This document shows, piece by piece, positions 1 to 6,653 of a DNA stretch of 10,667 nt. The stretch's first letter is position 1. The number at the start of each line of letters is the position of its first letter. The translations under genes were made by a program, and so were the position numbers. The notes beneath the pieces were generated by a model that was given only the letters and a program-made list of their open reading frames with translations, was not told the DNA's origin and searched no databases. This DNA is from Polynucleobacter sp. (GTDB lineage Bacteria; Pseudomonadota; Gammaproteobacteria; Burkholderiales; Burkholderiaceae): contig JALRHB010000037.1 of assembly GCA_023253245.1 (NCBI GenBank), positions 1-10,667 of the forward strand, written 5' to 3'.

Positions 1-426
1 AATAGGGTCTGCGCTTTGCACAGTGGCAATGGCATTACCTGCATAGATTGGGCGCTCAAAGGTATCTGCAGAAACTACTTTTGTAATGTCTGATAGTTGA
101 GCTACATCTAACTTAGCAGCAACACGTGGCATCACATTCTTACCATTGGCCGTTGCTGCAGCAAGTATGTGGCTGTATTGATTAGCAAGAGCTAAGACCT
201 GAGCAGCCAAGGGTTCAGCCAATTGATCCGCCAAAGCAGCAGCATCTACATGAATTACCTTACGCACACCAGCAATTTGGGAGGCTGCTTGCACAGCGGC
301 ATCAGCCTGATTGCCTGCTACCAGTATGTCAACCTCAGGGGAGCATAGTAAGCCAGCAGCTACTGCATTCAGAGTCGCGGCCTTTAGAGATTGATTGTCG
401 TGTTCAGCGATAACTAGAGCGGCCAT
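1..426 (-). CDS. etfA: Electron transfer flavoprotein alpha subunit, N-terminal part (cut by window edge)
   Basis: The minus strand from the ATG at 426 is open for 142 codons to the left edge. The translation begins MAALVIAEHDNQSLKAATLN and continues with an alanine-rich alpha/beta fold typical of EtfA domain I. The family is usually about 310 residues, so the FAD-binding C-terminal half lies outside the window. EtfA pairs with EtfB to form the soluble heterodimer that carries electrons from acyl-CoA dehydrogenases to ETF:quinone oxidoreductase. Its ATG directly follows the etfB stop (TAA then ATG, no gap), which implies translational coupling and 1:1 production. The assignment rests on the N-terminal sequence and on linkage to a clear etfB. 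Truncation is due only to the window boundary. Confidence 0.93.
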   Translation of the reverse strand, partial: MAALVIAEHDNQSLKAATLNAVAAGLLCSPEVDILVAGNQADAAVQAASQIAGVRKVIHVDAAALADQLAEPLAAQVLALANQYSHILAAATANGKNVMPRVAAKLDVAQLSDITKVVSADTFERPIYAGNAIATVQSADPI

Positions 427-1176
427 TTAAATCACCTTTGCTTCATTTTTGAGTTTTTCAACAAGTGCCGCTACATCAGCAACCATCACACCAGCTGAAC
501 GCTTGGCTGGCTCCTCTACTTTAAGAGTCTTTAAACGTGGACTAATATCAACACCGAGCTCTTCAGGCTTAATCACTTCTAAAGTTTTTTTCTTAGCCTT
601 CATGATGTTCGGTAAAGTCACATATCGAGGCTCATTTAAGCGTAAATCGGTCGTGATCACTGCTGGCAATGTGATAGCAATTGTCTCTAAACCACCGTCA
701 ACCTCACGAGTCACATTCGCCTTACCATCAACGATTACCACTTTAGATGCAAATGTCGCTTGAGGAATGTCCATTAGACTAGCTAACATCTGCCCAGTTT
801 GGTTGCTATCATCATCAATCGCCTGCTTACCCAAAATAACAATCTGCGCTTGCTCTTTTTCACATAACGCTTGAAGTATTTTGGCAACGCCTAATGGCTG
901 CAATTCTGCATCGGTCTCCACCAGAATGGCGCGATCAGCACCAATGGCCAAGGCAGTTCTCAGAGTCTCTTGACATTGAGTTGGCCCAGCAGAAACTACC
1001 ACTATCTCGGAAGCGACACCAGCCTCCTTTAAGCGCACCGCTTCCTCAACTGCGATTTCATCAAAGGGGTTCATACTCATTTTGACGTTAGCGAGATCTA
1101 CACCGCTACCATCAGATTTCACGCGGATTTTGACGTTGTAATCAACGACACGCTTTGCTGCTACTAAGATTTTCAT
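427..1176 (-). CDS. etfB: Electron transfer flavoprotein beta subunit
   Basis: This 249-residue protein is full length for EtfB. It opens with MKILVAAKRVVDYNVKIRV. It carries the ETF-beta signature region at about residues 157-195, with VTREVDGGLETI followed by LPAVITTDLRLNEPRYVTLP and a lysine-rich IMKAKKK. In the family, EtfB holds the AMP and contacts the partner dehydrogenase, while FAD sits mainly on EtfA. The complex works in the cytoplasm during fatty-acid and amino-acid oxidation. The start is ATG with a weak AGAGA Shine-Dalgarno about 7 nt upstream. It lies 58 bp after the acyl-CoA synthetase stop and abuts etfA without a gap. This is the housekeeping type of ETF found in betaproteobacteria; nothing in the sequence suggests a nitrogen-fixation FixBA pair. 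Confidence 0.97.
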   Translation of the reverse strand: MKILVAAKRVVDYNVKIRVKSDGSGVDLANVKMSMNPFDEIAVEEAVRLKEAGVASEIVVVSAGPTQCQETLRTALAIGADRAILVETDAELQPLGVAKILQALCEKEQAQIVILGKQAIDDDSNQTGQMLASLMDIPQATFASKVVIVDGKANVTREVDGGLETIAITLPAVITTDLRLNEPRYVTLPNIMKAKKKTLEVIKPEELGVDISPRLKTLKVEEPAKRSAGVMVADVAALVEKLKNEAKVI

Positions 1177-1234
1177 GCTTGATTCTCTAATATTGGATAA
1201 CTATTCTATTTTATCTGTCTCAAACCGATTTTTA

Positions 1235-2887
1235 CTAAACATCAATAGCGGCTGCTGAACCAGCCTGCTTGCGTAATTCAAATTTCTGAATCTTGCCAGT
1301 TGAAGTTTTAGGTAGATCACCAAAAACAATTGCTTTAGGCACCTTAAATCCAGCTAGATGTTGCTTGCAATGCGCGATGATGTCTGCAGGTGTGACCTCT
1401 ACCCCCGGCTTGATCTCTAAGAATGCGCACGGTGTTTCGCCCCACTTAGGGTCAGGCTTGGCCACAACAGCAGCGGCGATCACTGCGGGATGTCGATATA
1501 AAACATCCTCAACCTCGACGGAAGAAATATTCTCCCCTCCTGAAATAATGATGTCTTTACTGCGATCCTTCATCTTGATATAACCATCGGGATTCATGAC
1601 AGCCAAATCACCCGAATGAAACCAACCCCCCTCAAAAGCTTCTTGTGTGGCTTTTTCATTTTTGAGATAACCCTTCATAGCAATATTGCCCTTGAACATG
1701 ATTTCACCCATAGTCTCACCATCAGCGGGAACAGGCTCTAGGGTCTCTGGGTTCAAGACAGCAATCGCTTGCTGCAGGTGATAACGAACCCCTTGGCGGG
1801 CATTCAAACGCGCCCTTTCGCCAATATCAACATCGTTCCAATCATCTTGCTTCACACACACCGCCGCAGGACCATAGACCTCAGTTAAGCCGTAGACATG
1901 AGTCAGATCAAAGCCCAATTTCTCCATACCCTCAATAATGGACGCTGGCGGCGCAGCTCCAGCAATTAAGCCTTTAACCCCAGAAGGTACTCCGTCTTTT
2001 AATTCTGCTGGTGCATTTACCAATAAGTTATGTACGATTGGCGCCGCACAATAATGTGTCACTCCGTGCTCTTTAATTGCTGCAAAGATGTGCTGTGCAT
2101 CAACCCGACGTAAGCAAACATTAATCCCAGCACGGGCAGCAATAGTCCATGGAAAGCACCAGCCATTGCAATGGAACATTGGCAAAGTCCATAGATAAAC
2201 AGGATGTTTATTCATGTCCCAATCCAAAATATTGGACACTGCATTAATAGTGGCACCGCGATGGTGATACACCACCCCTTTGGGATTGCCCGTAGTGCCA
2301 GAGGTGTAGTTAAGACAAATTGCTTGCCACTCATCTACTGGGACCTGCCAAGCAAAATTGGGATCACCATCGGACAAAAGCTGTTCATAAGTGAGAACCC
2401 CCAATTTTTCACCAGGAACTTCAAATTCATTTTCTTCAGCATCAATTACCAATAACTCACGACTATTCTCTTTCTTGGCAATTTCAAGCGCTTTTTTCAT
2501 CACTTGAGAAAACTCAGGGTCAACAATAACGGCTTTGGCCTCACCATGGTTGAGCATAAATGCGATTGACTCAGGATCCAGACGAGTATTTAAGGCATTT
2601 AATACGGCTCCAGCCATGGGAATACCAAAATGAGCCTCTACCATTGGCGGCGTATTAGGAAGCATTACTGCAACTGTATCTCCCAAGCCTATTCCGCGTT
2701 TTTGCAAGGCGCTAGCTAAGCGACGGCAACGCTCATAGGTTTGACTCCAAGTTTGACGAAAATTCCCATGAATTATGGCCAAACGGTTGGGATAGACCTG
2801 AGCAGAACGCTCCAAAAACAAAAGAGGTGTAATTGGCGTGAAATTCGCTGCATTACGCTCTAAGCCTTGATCAAAAATATTGGCCAT
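1235..2887 (-). CDS. AMP-forming acyl-CoA synthetase (ANL superfamily)
   Basis: A 550-residue adenylate-forming enzyme that should convert a carboxylic acid, ATP and CoA to acyl-CoA, AMP and PPi in the cytoplasm. The core motifs are present in order: phosphate loop YTSGTTGNPKG (194-204), YGLTE (332-336), WFHSGDLA (422-429), hinge region RSKDIIISGGENIS (442-455), and TSTGKIQK (528-535) with catalytic Lys532. The LPMFHCNGWCFPW segment (235-247) is typical of the medium-chain/AlkK and methylmercaptopropionyl-CoA ligase (DmdB) branch, so the acid could be a medium-chain or short branched acid or 3-methylthiopropionate. The sequence alone does not decide. The ATG start has a good AAGGAA ribosome site (2892-2897). 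The gene sits between a deacetylase gene (36 bp upstream) and etfBA (58 bp downstream), consistent with an acyl-CoA oxidation unit. Confidence 0.92.
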   Translation of the reverse strand: MANIFDQGLERNAANFTPITPLLFLERSAQVYPNRLAIIHGNFRQTWSQTYERCRRLASALQKRGIGLGDTVAVMLPNTPPMVEAHFGIPMAGAVLNALNTRLDPESIAFMLNHGEAKAVIVDPEFSQVMKKALEIAKKENSRELLVIDAEENEFEVPGEKLGVLTYEQLLSDGDPNFAWQVPVDEWQAICLNYTSGTTGNPKGVVYHHRGATINAVSNILDWDMNKHPVYLWTLPMFHCNGWCFPWTIAARAGINVCLRRVDAQHIFAAIKEHGVTHYCAAPIVHNLLVNAPAELKDGVPSGVKGLIAGAAPPASIIEGMEKLGFDLTHVYGLTEVYGPAAVCVKQDDWNDVDIGERARLNARQGVRYHLQQAIAVLNPETLEPVPADGETMGEIMFKGNIAMKGYLKNEKATQEAFEGGWFHSGDLAVMNPDGYIKMKDRSKDIIISGGENISSVEVEDVLYRHPAVIAAAVVAKPDPKWGETPCAFLEIKPGVEVTPADIIAHCKQHLAGFKVPKAIVFGDLPKTSTGKIQKFELRKQAGSAAAIDV

Positions 2888-2923
2888 AGTTTTCCTTCAT
2901 TATTCTCTAGCACTCACTATGAA

Positions 2924-3844
2924 TTAAATATCGGCAAGCGCCTTAACATGCGCCACCACACTGCGCCCCAATGCTGATAGGTTATAGCCGCCTTCTAGGC
3001 AGCTGACAATACGACCTTGTGCAAATTGATTGGCAACTTCTTTCAGCCTCTTAGTAATCCAAGCGTAATCATCCTCTACTAGACCCATTTGACCCAAATC
3101 ATCCTCACGATGCGCATCAAAGCCGGCAGAAATGATGATGAGCTCAGGTTCAAATTCTCGAAGTCGTGGCAACCACTGCTCTTCTACGATTGCACGCACT
3201 ACATCGCCTTTTGTTGCAGCAGGTAGTGGTACATTCACCATATTGCTCGCCCTATCTAAACCACTATAGGGATAAAAGGGATGCTGAAAAAAGCTACACA
3301 TGAGTACATTGGGGTCATTAAAGAATGCTGCTTCAGTGCCATTGCCATGGTGCACATCAAAATCAATGATCGCGACACGGCTGATGCCATACTTCTCCAT
3401 CGCATAACGAGCAGCTACCGCCACATTATCAAAGACACAAAATCCCATTGAACGAGTTGGCTCAGCGTGATGTCCAGGGGGGCGCACAGCACAAAATACA
3501 TTCTCAACCTCACCCTTCATCACTGCATCTACACCAGCTATCGCAGCACCGGCAGCTCTCAGTGCAGCATTCCAAGTATGGGGGTTCATAATCGTGTCGC
3601 CATCGAGCATGTAATAGCCGCTACTGGGTGCGCGTTCTTTGACAAAAGCAATATGGTCGGGGCTATGAACCAATTCAAGCTGATCTTCAGAAGCTAATGG
3701 GGCATCTAGATGGTGCAAAAAGCGATCCACACCACTGCGTATGAGTTGGTCATTAATAGCCTGAATGCGCTCAGGGCATTCGGGATGATGGCTACCCATC
3801 TCATGTTTTAGAAAATCTGAATGCGTTATGTATCCTGTTGTCAT
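2924..3844 (-). CDS. Histone deacetylase family protein (class II-like, zinc amidohydrolase)
   Basis: A 306-residue arginase/deacetylase-fold protein, a typical length for bacterial members. Visible motifs are HPECPER (20-26), RPPGHHA (121-127) with the paired catalytic His125/His126, GFCVFDNVA (134-142), DFDVHHGNGT (161-170), SAGFDAH (239-245) and LEGGYN (283-288). By analogy with HDAC8, Asp163, His165 and Asp243 bind zinc and Tyr287 stabilises the transition state; all are present, so it should be active. Known relatives remove acetyl or acyl groups from lysines, acetylpolyamines or other small amides. The true substrate here is unknown. It is first in an apparent operon with an acyl-CoA synthetase and etfBA, reminiscent of Bacillus AcuC acting on acetyl-CoA synthetase. 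The ATG has AGAGGAA about 10 nt upstream. Confidence 0.93.
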   Translation of the reverse strand: MTTGYITHSDFLKHEMGSHHPECPERIQAINDQLIRSGVDRFLHHLDAPLASEDQLELVHSPDHIAFVKERAPSSGYYMLDGDTIMNPHTWNAALRAAGAAIAGVDAVMKGEVENVFCAVRPPGHHAEPTRSMGFCVFDNVAVAARYAMEKYGISRVAIIDFDVHHGNGTEAAFFNDPNVLMCSFFQHPFYPYSGLDRASNMVNVPLPAATKGDVVRAIVEEQWLPRLREFEPELIIISAGFDAHREDDLGQMGLVEDDYAWITKRLKEVANQFAQGRIVSCLEGGYNLSALGRSVVAHVKALADI

Positions 3845-3869
3845 GACTCTGAATTTCCTCTAGCAGAAC

Positions 3870-3884
3870 TATAATTTTTATAAT
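3870..3884. promoter_or_regulatory. AT-rich divergent promoter core
   Basis: Two exact TATAAT hexamers stand in direct repeat on the plus strand (3870-3875 and 3879-3884), separated by TTT. The block is nearly self-complementary, so the minus strand also shows TATAAA-type elements. It lies between two divergent genes, the deacetylase (start 3844) and the mltB-like gene. No good -35 box was found at 16-18 bp for either orientation. The assignment rests on position and the -10-like hexamers only. If the right-hand hexamer is used, transcription would begin near 3890 and exclude an ATG at 3889. Confidence 0.4.
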
Positions 3885-3927
3885 TTCAATGATTCTTGTG
3901 GCACATCAAAATCCCATACCCCATTTC

Positions 3928-5184
3928 ATGAATTTTCGCGTCTCCAGTCTCACCTCAATTTTACTTGCCACCTTTATATTAAGCGCATGCTCAACAACGC
4001 CCACCCAAGAAGTTGGCCACGAAAAGACTATCGTAAACCAGTCAGGGGATCTTTCTGCGGATGGCCGTTTTAGCCAAAATTTATCCCAATTACTCGCTCA
4101 ATTAGCTCAAAAAGAAGGGATTCCGCTAAGCACCCTTGAATCAAGCTTTTCTGATGCTAAAACTATCCCATCCATACGCAAATTGGTATTACCCCCATCG
4201 GGAAGCTTTAAGAAAAATTGGGCGGCCTATCGCAAACGCTTTATTGAGCCAATCCGCCTTAAGGCTGGAAAAGCTTTTTGGGATCAAAATGAGGTCTTTC
4301 TAAATAATGTGGCGCAGGATTCCGGTGTGCCAGCAGAAGTCATCGTCGCTATTATTGGTATAGAAACGATTTATGGCCGTCAAACCGGAAACTTTCGAGT
4401 GAAGGATGTTTTATCTACCCTGGCCTTTAGCTATCCAGACACACCAAACAAAACAGCACGCGAGCAACTCTTTAAAGACCAATTACAAGACCTCATTCTT
4501 TTATGCTGGTCTGAAGCTGGTGGTCAGCTTCCCGTAAAGAGTAGCCCCCAAAGCATCAATACCTTTCGATTAAATGCTTGCCTAAACCAAAATAGCTCTT
4601 ATGCTGGTGCAATTGGCCTGCCGCAATTTATGCCCAGCAGTATTCGCAGCTTTGCCATTGATGGTGACGGAGATGGTCATATTGATTTGAGACAAAGTCC
4701 AAAGGATGCCATTGCCAGTGTTGCCAATTTCTTAAGAAAACATGGCTGGCAACCAGGTATGCCTATTTATTTCCCAATCCCAGAATCAGGACTTGAAGCT
4801 GCAAGAGTGCTCGCAGATGGGCAACCTCAATTAAAGTACACAGTGCAAGAGTTGATTGAAAAAGGAGTTTTGACAAAGGCCCAAGGCGACCTTCAACAAG
4901 GTGGGGTTGAGCCGCAAAGTAAAGCACTAATTGTTGATCTGCCATACCTAGATAATGATGGAAATGACCAAGTCCGCTATGTGGTTGGGCTCAATAACTT
5001 CCTCTCGATTGTGCAGTACAACCGCAGTTATTTTTATGCGCAAAGTGTCGCAGAATTTGCAGAAGCGCTCGGGTATAAAAACCAAAGCGCAGTTCCATTG
5101 AGCACCGATCATGTGACAACAAAGAACTCGGTGATGCCAAAGACAAAAAAGCTCAACCCAAAAAAATCAAAGCAAAAGAGTTAA
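3928..5184 (+). CDS. mltB: MltB-family membrane-bound lytic murein transglycosylase (lipoprotein)
   Basis: A periplasmic, outer-membrane-anchored enzyme predicted to cleave the MurNAc-GlcNAc bond of peptidoglycan with formation of 1,6-anhydroMurNAc. From the ATG at 3928 it is 418 residues and starts with a lipoprotein signal, MNFRVSSLTSILLATFILSAC, whose lipobox LSAC makes Cys21 the lipid-modified residue. The SLT_2-type catalytic domain has the Glu motif IIGIETIYG (catalytic Glu146), then SYAGAIGLPQFMPSS, the DGDGDGHIDL stretch and ASVANFLRKHGWQ. Relative to E. coli MltB there is an extra loop of roughly 15-20 residues before SYAGAIG, with cysteines at 193 and 218. The C-terminus is a lysine-rich tail. 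An in-frame ATG at 3889 would add 13 residues before the signal peptide. I prefer 3928 because it gives a normal signal, but neither start has a clear ribosome site. Confidence 0.9.
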   Translation: MNFRVSSLTSILLATFILSACSTTPTQEVGHEKTIVNQSGDLSADGRFSQNLSQLLAQLAQKEGIPLSTLESSFSDAKTIPSIRKLVLPPSGSFKKNWAAYRKRFIEPIRLKAGKAFWDQNEVFLNNVAQDSGVPAEVIVAIIGIETIYGRQTGNFRVKDVLSTLAFSYPDTPNKTAREQLFKDQLQDLILLCWSEAGGQLPVKSSPQSINTFRLNACLNQNSSYAGAIGLPQFMPSSIRSFAIDGDGDGHIDLRQSPKDAIASVANFLRKHGWQPGMPIYFPIPESGLEAARVLADGQPQLKYTVQELIEKGVLTKAQGDLQQGGVEPQSKALIVDLPYLDNDGNDQVRYVVGLNNFLSIVQYNRSYFYAQSVAEFAEALGYKNQSAVPLSTDHVTTKNSVMPKTKKLNPKKSKQKS

Positions 5185-5207
5185 AAAATAGTTTGCCGCT
5201 TATCGAT

Positions 5208-6119
5208 TTACGCAGGAAATACGCCGGTAGATAAATAGCGATCACCACGATCACACACAATAAAAACAATTGTGGCGTTCTCCACCTGACGAGCTATCCT
5301 TAAGGCTACCACTAAAGCACCACCAGCAGATATGCCGCAGAAAATACCCTCCTGAGCTGCCATACGGCGAGCCATTTCTTCAGCCTCCGCCTGACTGACA
5401 TATTCAATACGATCCACCCTATCCCCCTGATAGATCTTTGGTAGGTATTCTGGTGCCCATTTACGAATGCCCGGAATCTGGGAACCTTCTTCAGGTTGAG
5501 CGCCAATGATCTGAATATTGGGGTTCATCGACTTCAGAAAAGTAGATACTCCCGTGATAGTCCCAGTCGTACCCATCGCTGAAATAAAGTGAGTGACTTG
5601 TCCATCAGTATCGCGCCAGATTTCTGGGCCAGTAGTTTCAATATGTGCGCGAGGATTATCGGGATTGGCAAACTGATCAAGCAATCTACCTCGCCCTTCT
5701 TTTTGCAACTGTAGGGCGTAATCACGAGCAAACTCCATCCCACCAGAAGTTGCAGTCAAAATTAGTTCGGCGCCATAGGCTGCCATACTTTGTCTACGTT
5801 CAATGCTTTGATTTTCAGGCATCACTAAGATCATCTTGTAGCCAAGCATTGCCGCAGTCATTGCTAGCGCAATACCGGTATTACCACTAGTTGCCTCAAT
5901 CAGAGTATCGCCCGGCTTAATTTCTCCACGCTCTTGAGCTCGCAAAATCATTGAAAGCGCAGGTCGGTCTTTAACCGACCCGGCTGGATTATTACCCTCT
6001 AACTTACCCAATATCAGATTATTTCTACGCTCGTTTTCAGCACCAGGAATGCGTTGCAAACGAACCAAAGGCGTATTGCCTACGGTCTGCGAAATGGTAA
6101 GGTAGGAAGGTTTGCTCAT
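5208..6119 (-). CDS. cysM: Cysteine synthase B (O-acetylserine sulfhydrylase, PLP enzyme)
   Basis: A 303-residue fold-type II PLP enzyme that makes cysteine from O-acetylserine and sulfide; CysM relatives can also use thiosulfate. Key sites visible are NPAGSVKDRP (44-53) with the PLP-binding Lys50, TSGNTG (77-82) for substrate carboxylate binding, GTTGT (183-187) for the PLP phosphate, EEGSQIPGI (210-218), and the C-terminal CDRGDRYLSTGVF, which matches CysM rather than CysK. The short length and the lack of a CBS domain exclude cystathionine beta-synthase. The start is ATG without a strong Shine-Dalgarno; a 6-codon open frame upstream ends in an ATGA overlap with it. The gene lies 41 bp downstream of the ComEA-like gene. 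Its stop faces the mltB stop across 23 bp with no evident terminator. Confidence 0.95.
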   Translation of the reverse strand: MSKPSYLTISQTVGNTPLVRLQRIPGAENERRNNLILGKLEGNNPAGSVKDRPALSMILRAQERGEIKPGDTLIEATSGNTGIALAMTAAMLGYKMILVMPENQSIERRQSMAAYGAELILTATSGGMEFARDYALQLQKEGRGRLLDQFANPDNPRAHIETTGPEIWRDTDGQVTHFISAMGTTGTITGVSTFLKSMNPNIQIIGAQPEEGSQIPGIRKWAPEYLPKIYQGDRVDRIEYVSQAEAEEMARRMAAQEGIFCGISAGGALVVALRIARQVENATIVFIVCDRGDRYLSTGVFPA

Positions 6120-6160
6120 AAGACCATTTTAGCCATAAGCCAAGCTAAACATACAGAGGC

Positions 6161-6556
6161 TTAATTTCGGCGATTTGAGCCCGAACGATCCGTATGATGG
6201 CGAGTGCCGCTTTGAGTACGCGCACCGCGCCTAGTGGAGCTCGACCCCTCCTTATTAGTACGCCCATTTGGCTCACGAAAAGAGCTTGGCGCTTCAATCG
6301 TCAGACCGTTACTTACCATCTTTTCAACAGACTTCATGCCAATGCCACGCACTCGCTTTTGTAGGTCATTGGCATCCTGAAAGTGACCACCATCCAATCG
6401 CTCAGCAATAATAGTTTTGGCCTTTGTGGGTCCAATTCCTTTAATACTTTCCAATTCGGATTGAGTGGCAGTATTGACGTTTATAGGACTTGCAACACTT
6501 AAAGCAGATATAGCCAACATGGCACAGAATGCTAAAGACTTTATTAATTGATTCAT
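6161..6556 (-). CDS. Secreted ComEA-like helix-hairpin-helix protein
   Basis: A 131-residue protein from the ATG at 6556, chosen because GGAG (6562-6565) lies 5 nt upstream and the product then starts with a clean signal peptide (residues 1-23, MNQLIKSLAFCAMLAISALS, cleavage probably after SVA). An in-frame upstream ATG at 6586 falls inside a terminator hairpin and is unlikely. The mature part has the ComEA-type tandem helix-hairpin-helix fold: INVNTATQSELESIKGIG (25-42) and RVRGIGMKSVEKM (68-80), which contacts the DNA backbone in the family. Proteins of this type bind incoming DNA in the periplasm during natural transformation, though many short ones are uncharacterised. From about residue 95 to the end is a Ser/Arg/Gly-rich basic tail, probably disordered, that may add charge-based nucleic-acid binding. 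The gene sits between hldD and cysM. Confidence 0.85.
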   Translation of the reverse strand: MNQLIKSLAFCAMLAISALSVASPINVNTATQSELESIKGIGPTKAKTIIAERLDGGHFQDANDLQKRVRGIGMKSVEKMVSNGLTIEAPSSFREPNGRTNKEGSSSTRRGARTQSGTRHHTDRSGSNRRN

Positions 6557-6570
6557 ACAATCTCCATTAG

Positions 6571-6607
6571 TAAATAAAAAATCCACTCACACTAAGTGCA
6601 AGTGGAT
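6571..6607 (-). terminator. Rho-independent terminator after hldD
   Basis: Read on the minus strand, a 12-bp stem (6607-6596 pairing with 6592-6581, two internal G-T wobbles) closes a 3-nt loop TTA. It is followed at once by TTTTTT, one A and TTT. This is a textbook intrinsic terminator placed about 47 bp after the hldD stop, so it should end the ugd-hldE-hldD transcript. The T-run ends only 5 nt before the ribosome site of the ComEA-like gene. Confidence 0.9.
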
Positions 6608-6653
6608 CAGTTACAACGGATGAAATTAAGGTCTGTTGACTCTAGTTCAGTCT

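Noticed and set aside
449..763. Long plus-strand open frame opposite etfB (and similar ones opposite the other genes)
   Set aside because: They mirror strong conserved genes on the other strand, lack ribosome sites and show no recognisable protein features.
1177..1234. Separate promoter for etfBA
   Set aside because: A TTGAGA and several AT-rich hexamers occur on the minus strand, but no pair has acceptable spacing, so co-transcription with the upstream genes is preferred.
1235..2887. Naming the synthetase DmdB (DMSP demethylation pathway)
   Set aside because: The motif is compatible, but no dmdA, dmdC or dmdD gene is in the window and the substrate cannot be read from sequence alone.
5185..5207. 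Shared terminator between the convergent mltB and cysM genes
   Set aside because: The 23-bp gap holds no stem-loop that I can see; any terminator would have to lie inside the coding ends.
6116..6136. Six-codon leader frame overlapping the cysM ATG by ATGA
   Set aside because: It has no ribosome site of its own and is short enough to be chance; noted only because cysM itself lacks a strong site.
6128..6149. Inverted repeat TTTAGC/GCTAAA upstream of cysM as an operator or riboswitch
   Set aside because: Only 6 bp of A/T-rich stem with a 10-nt loop and no T-run; not distinguishable from chance.
6554..6586. Upstream ATG (6586) as start of the ComEA-like protein
   Set aside because: It falls inside the terminator stem and would place ten residues ahead of an otherwise ideal signal peptide; the 6556 ATG has GGAG 5 nt upstream.
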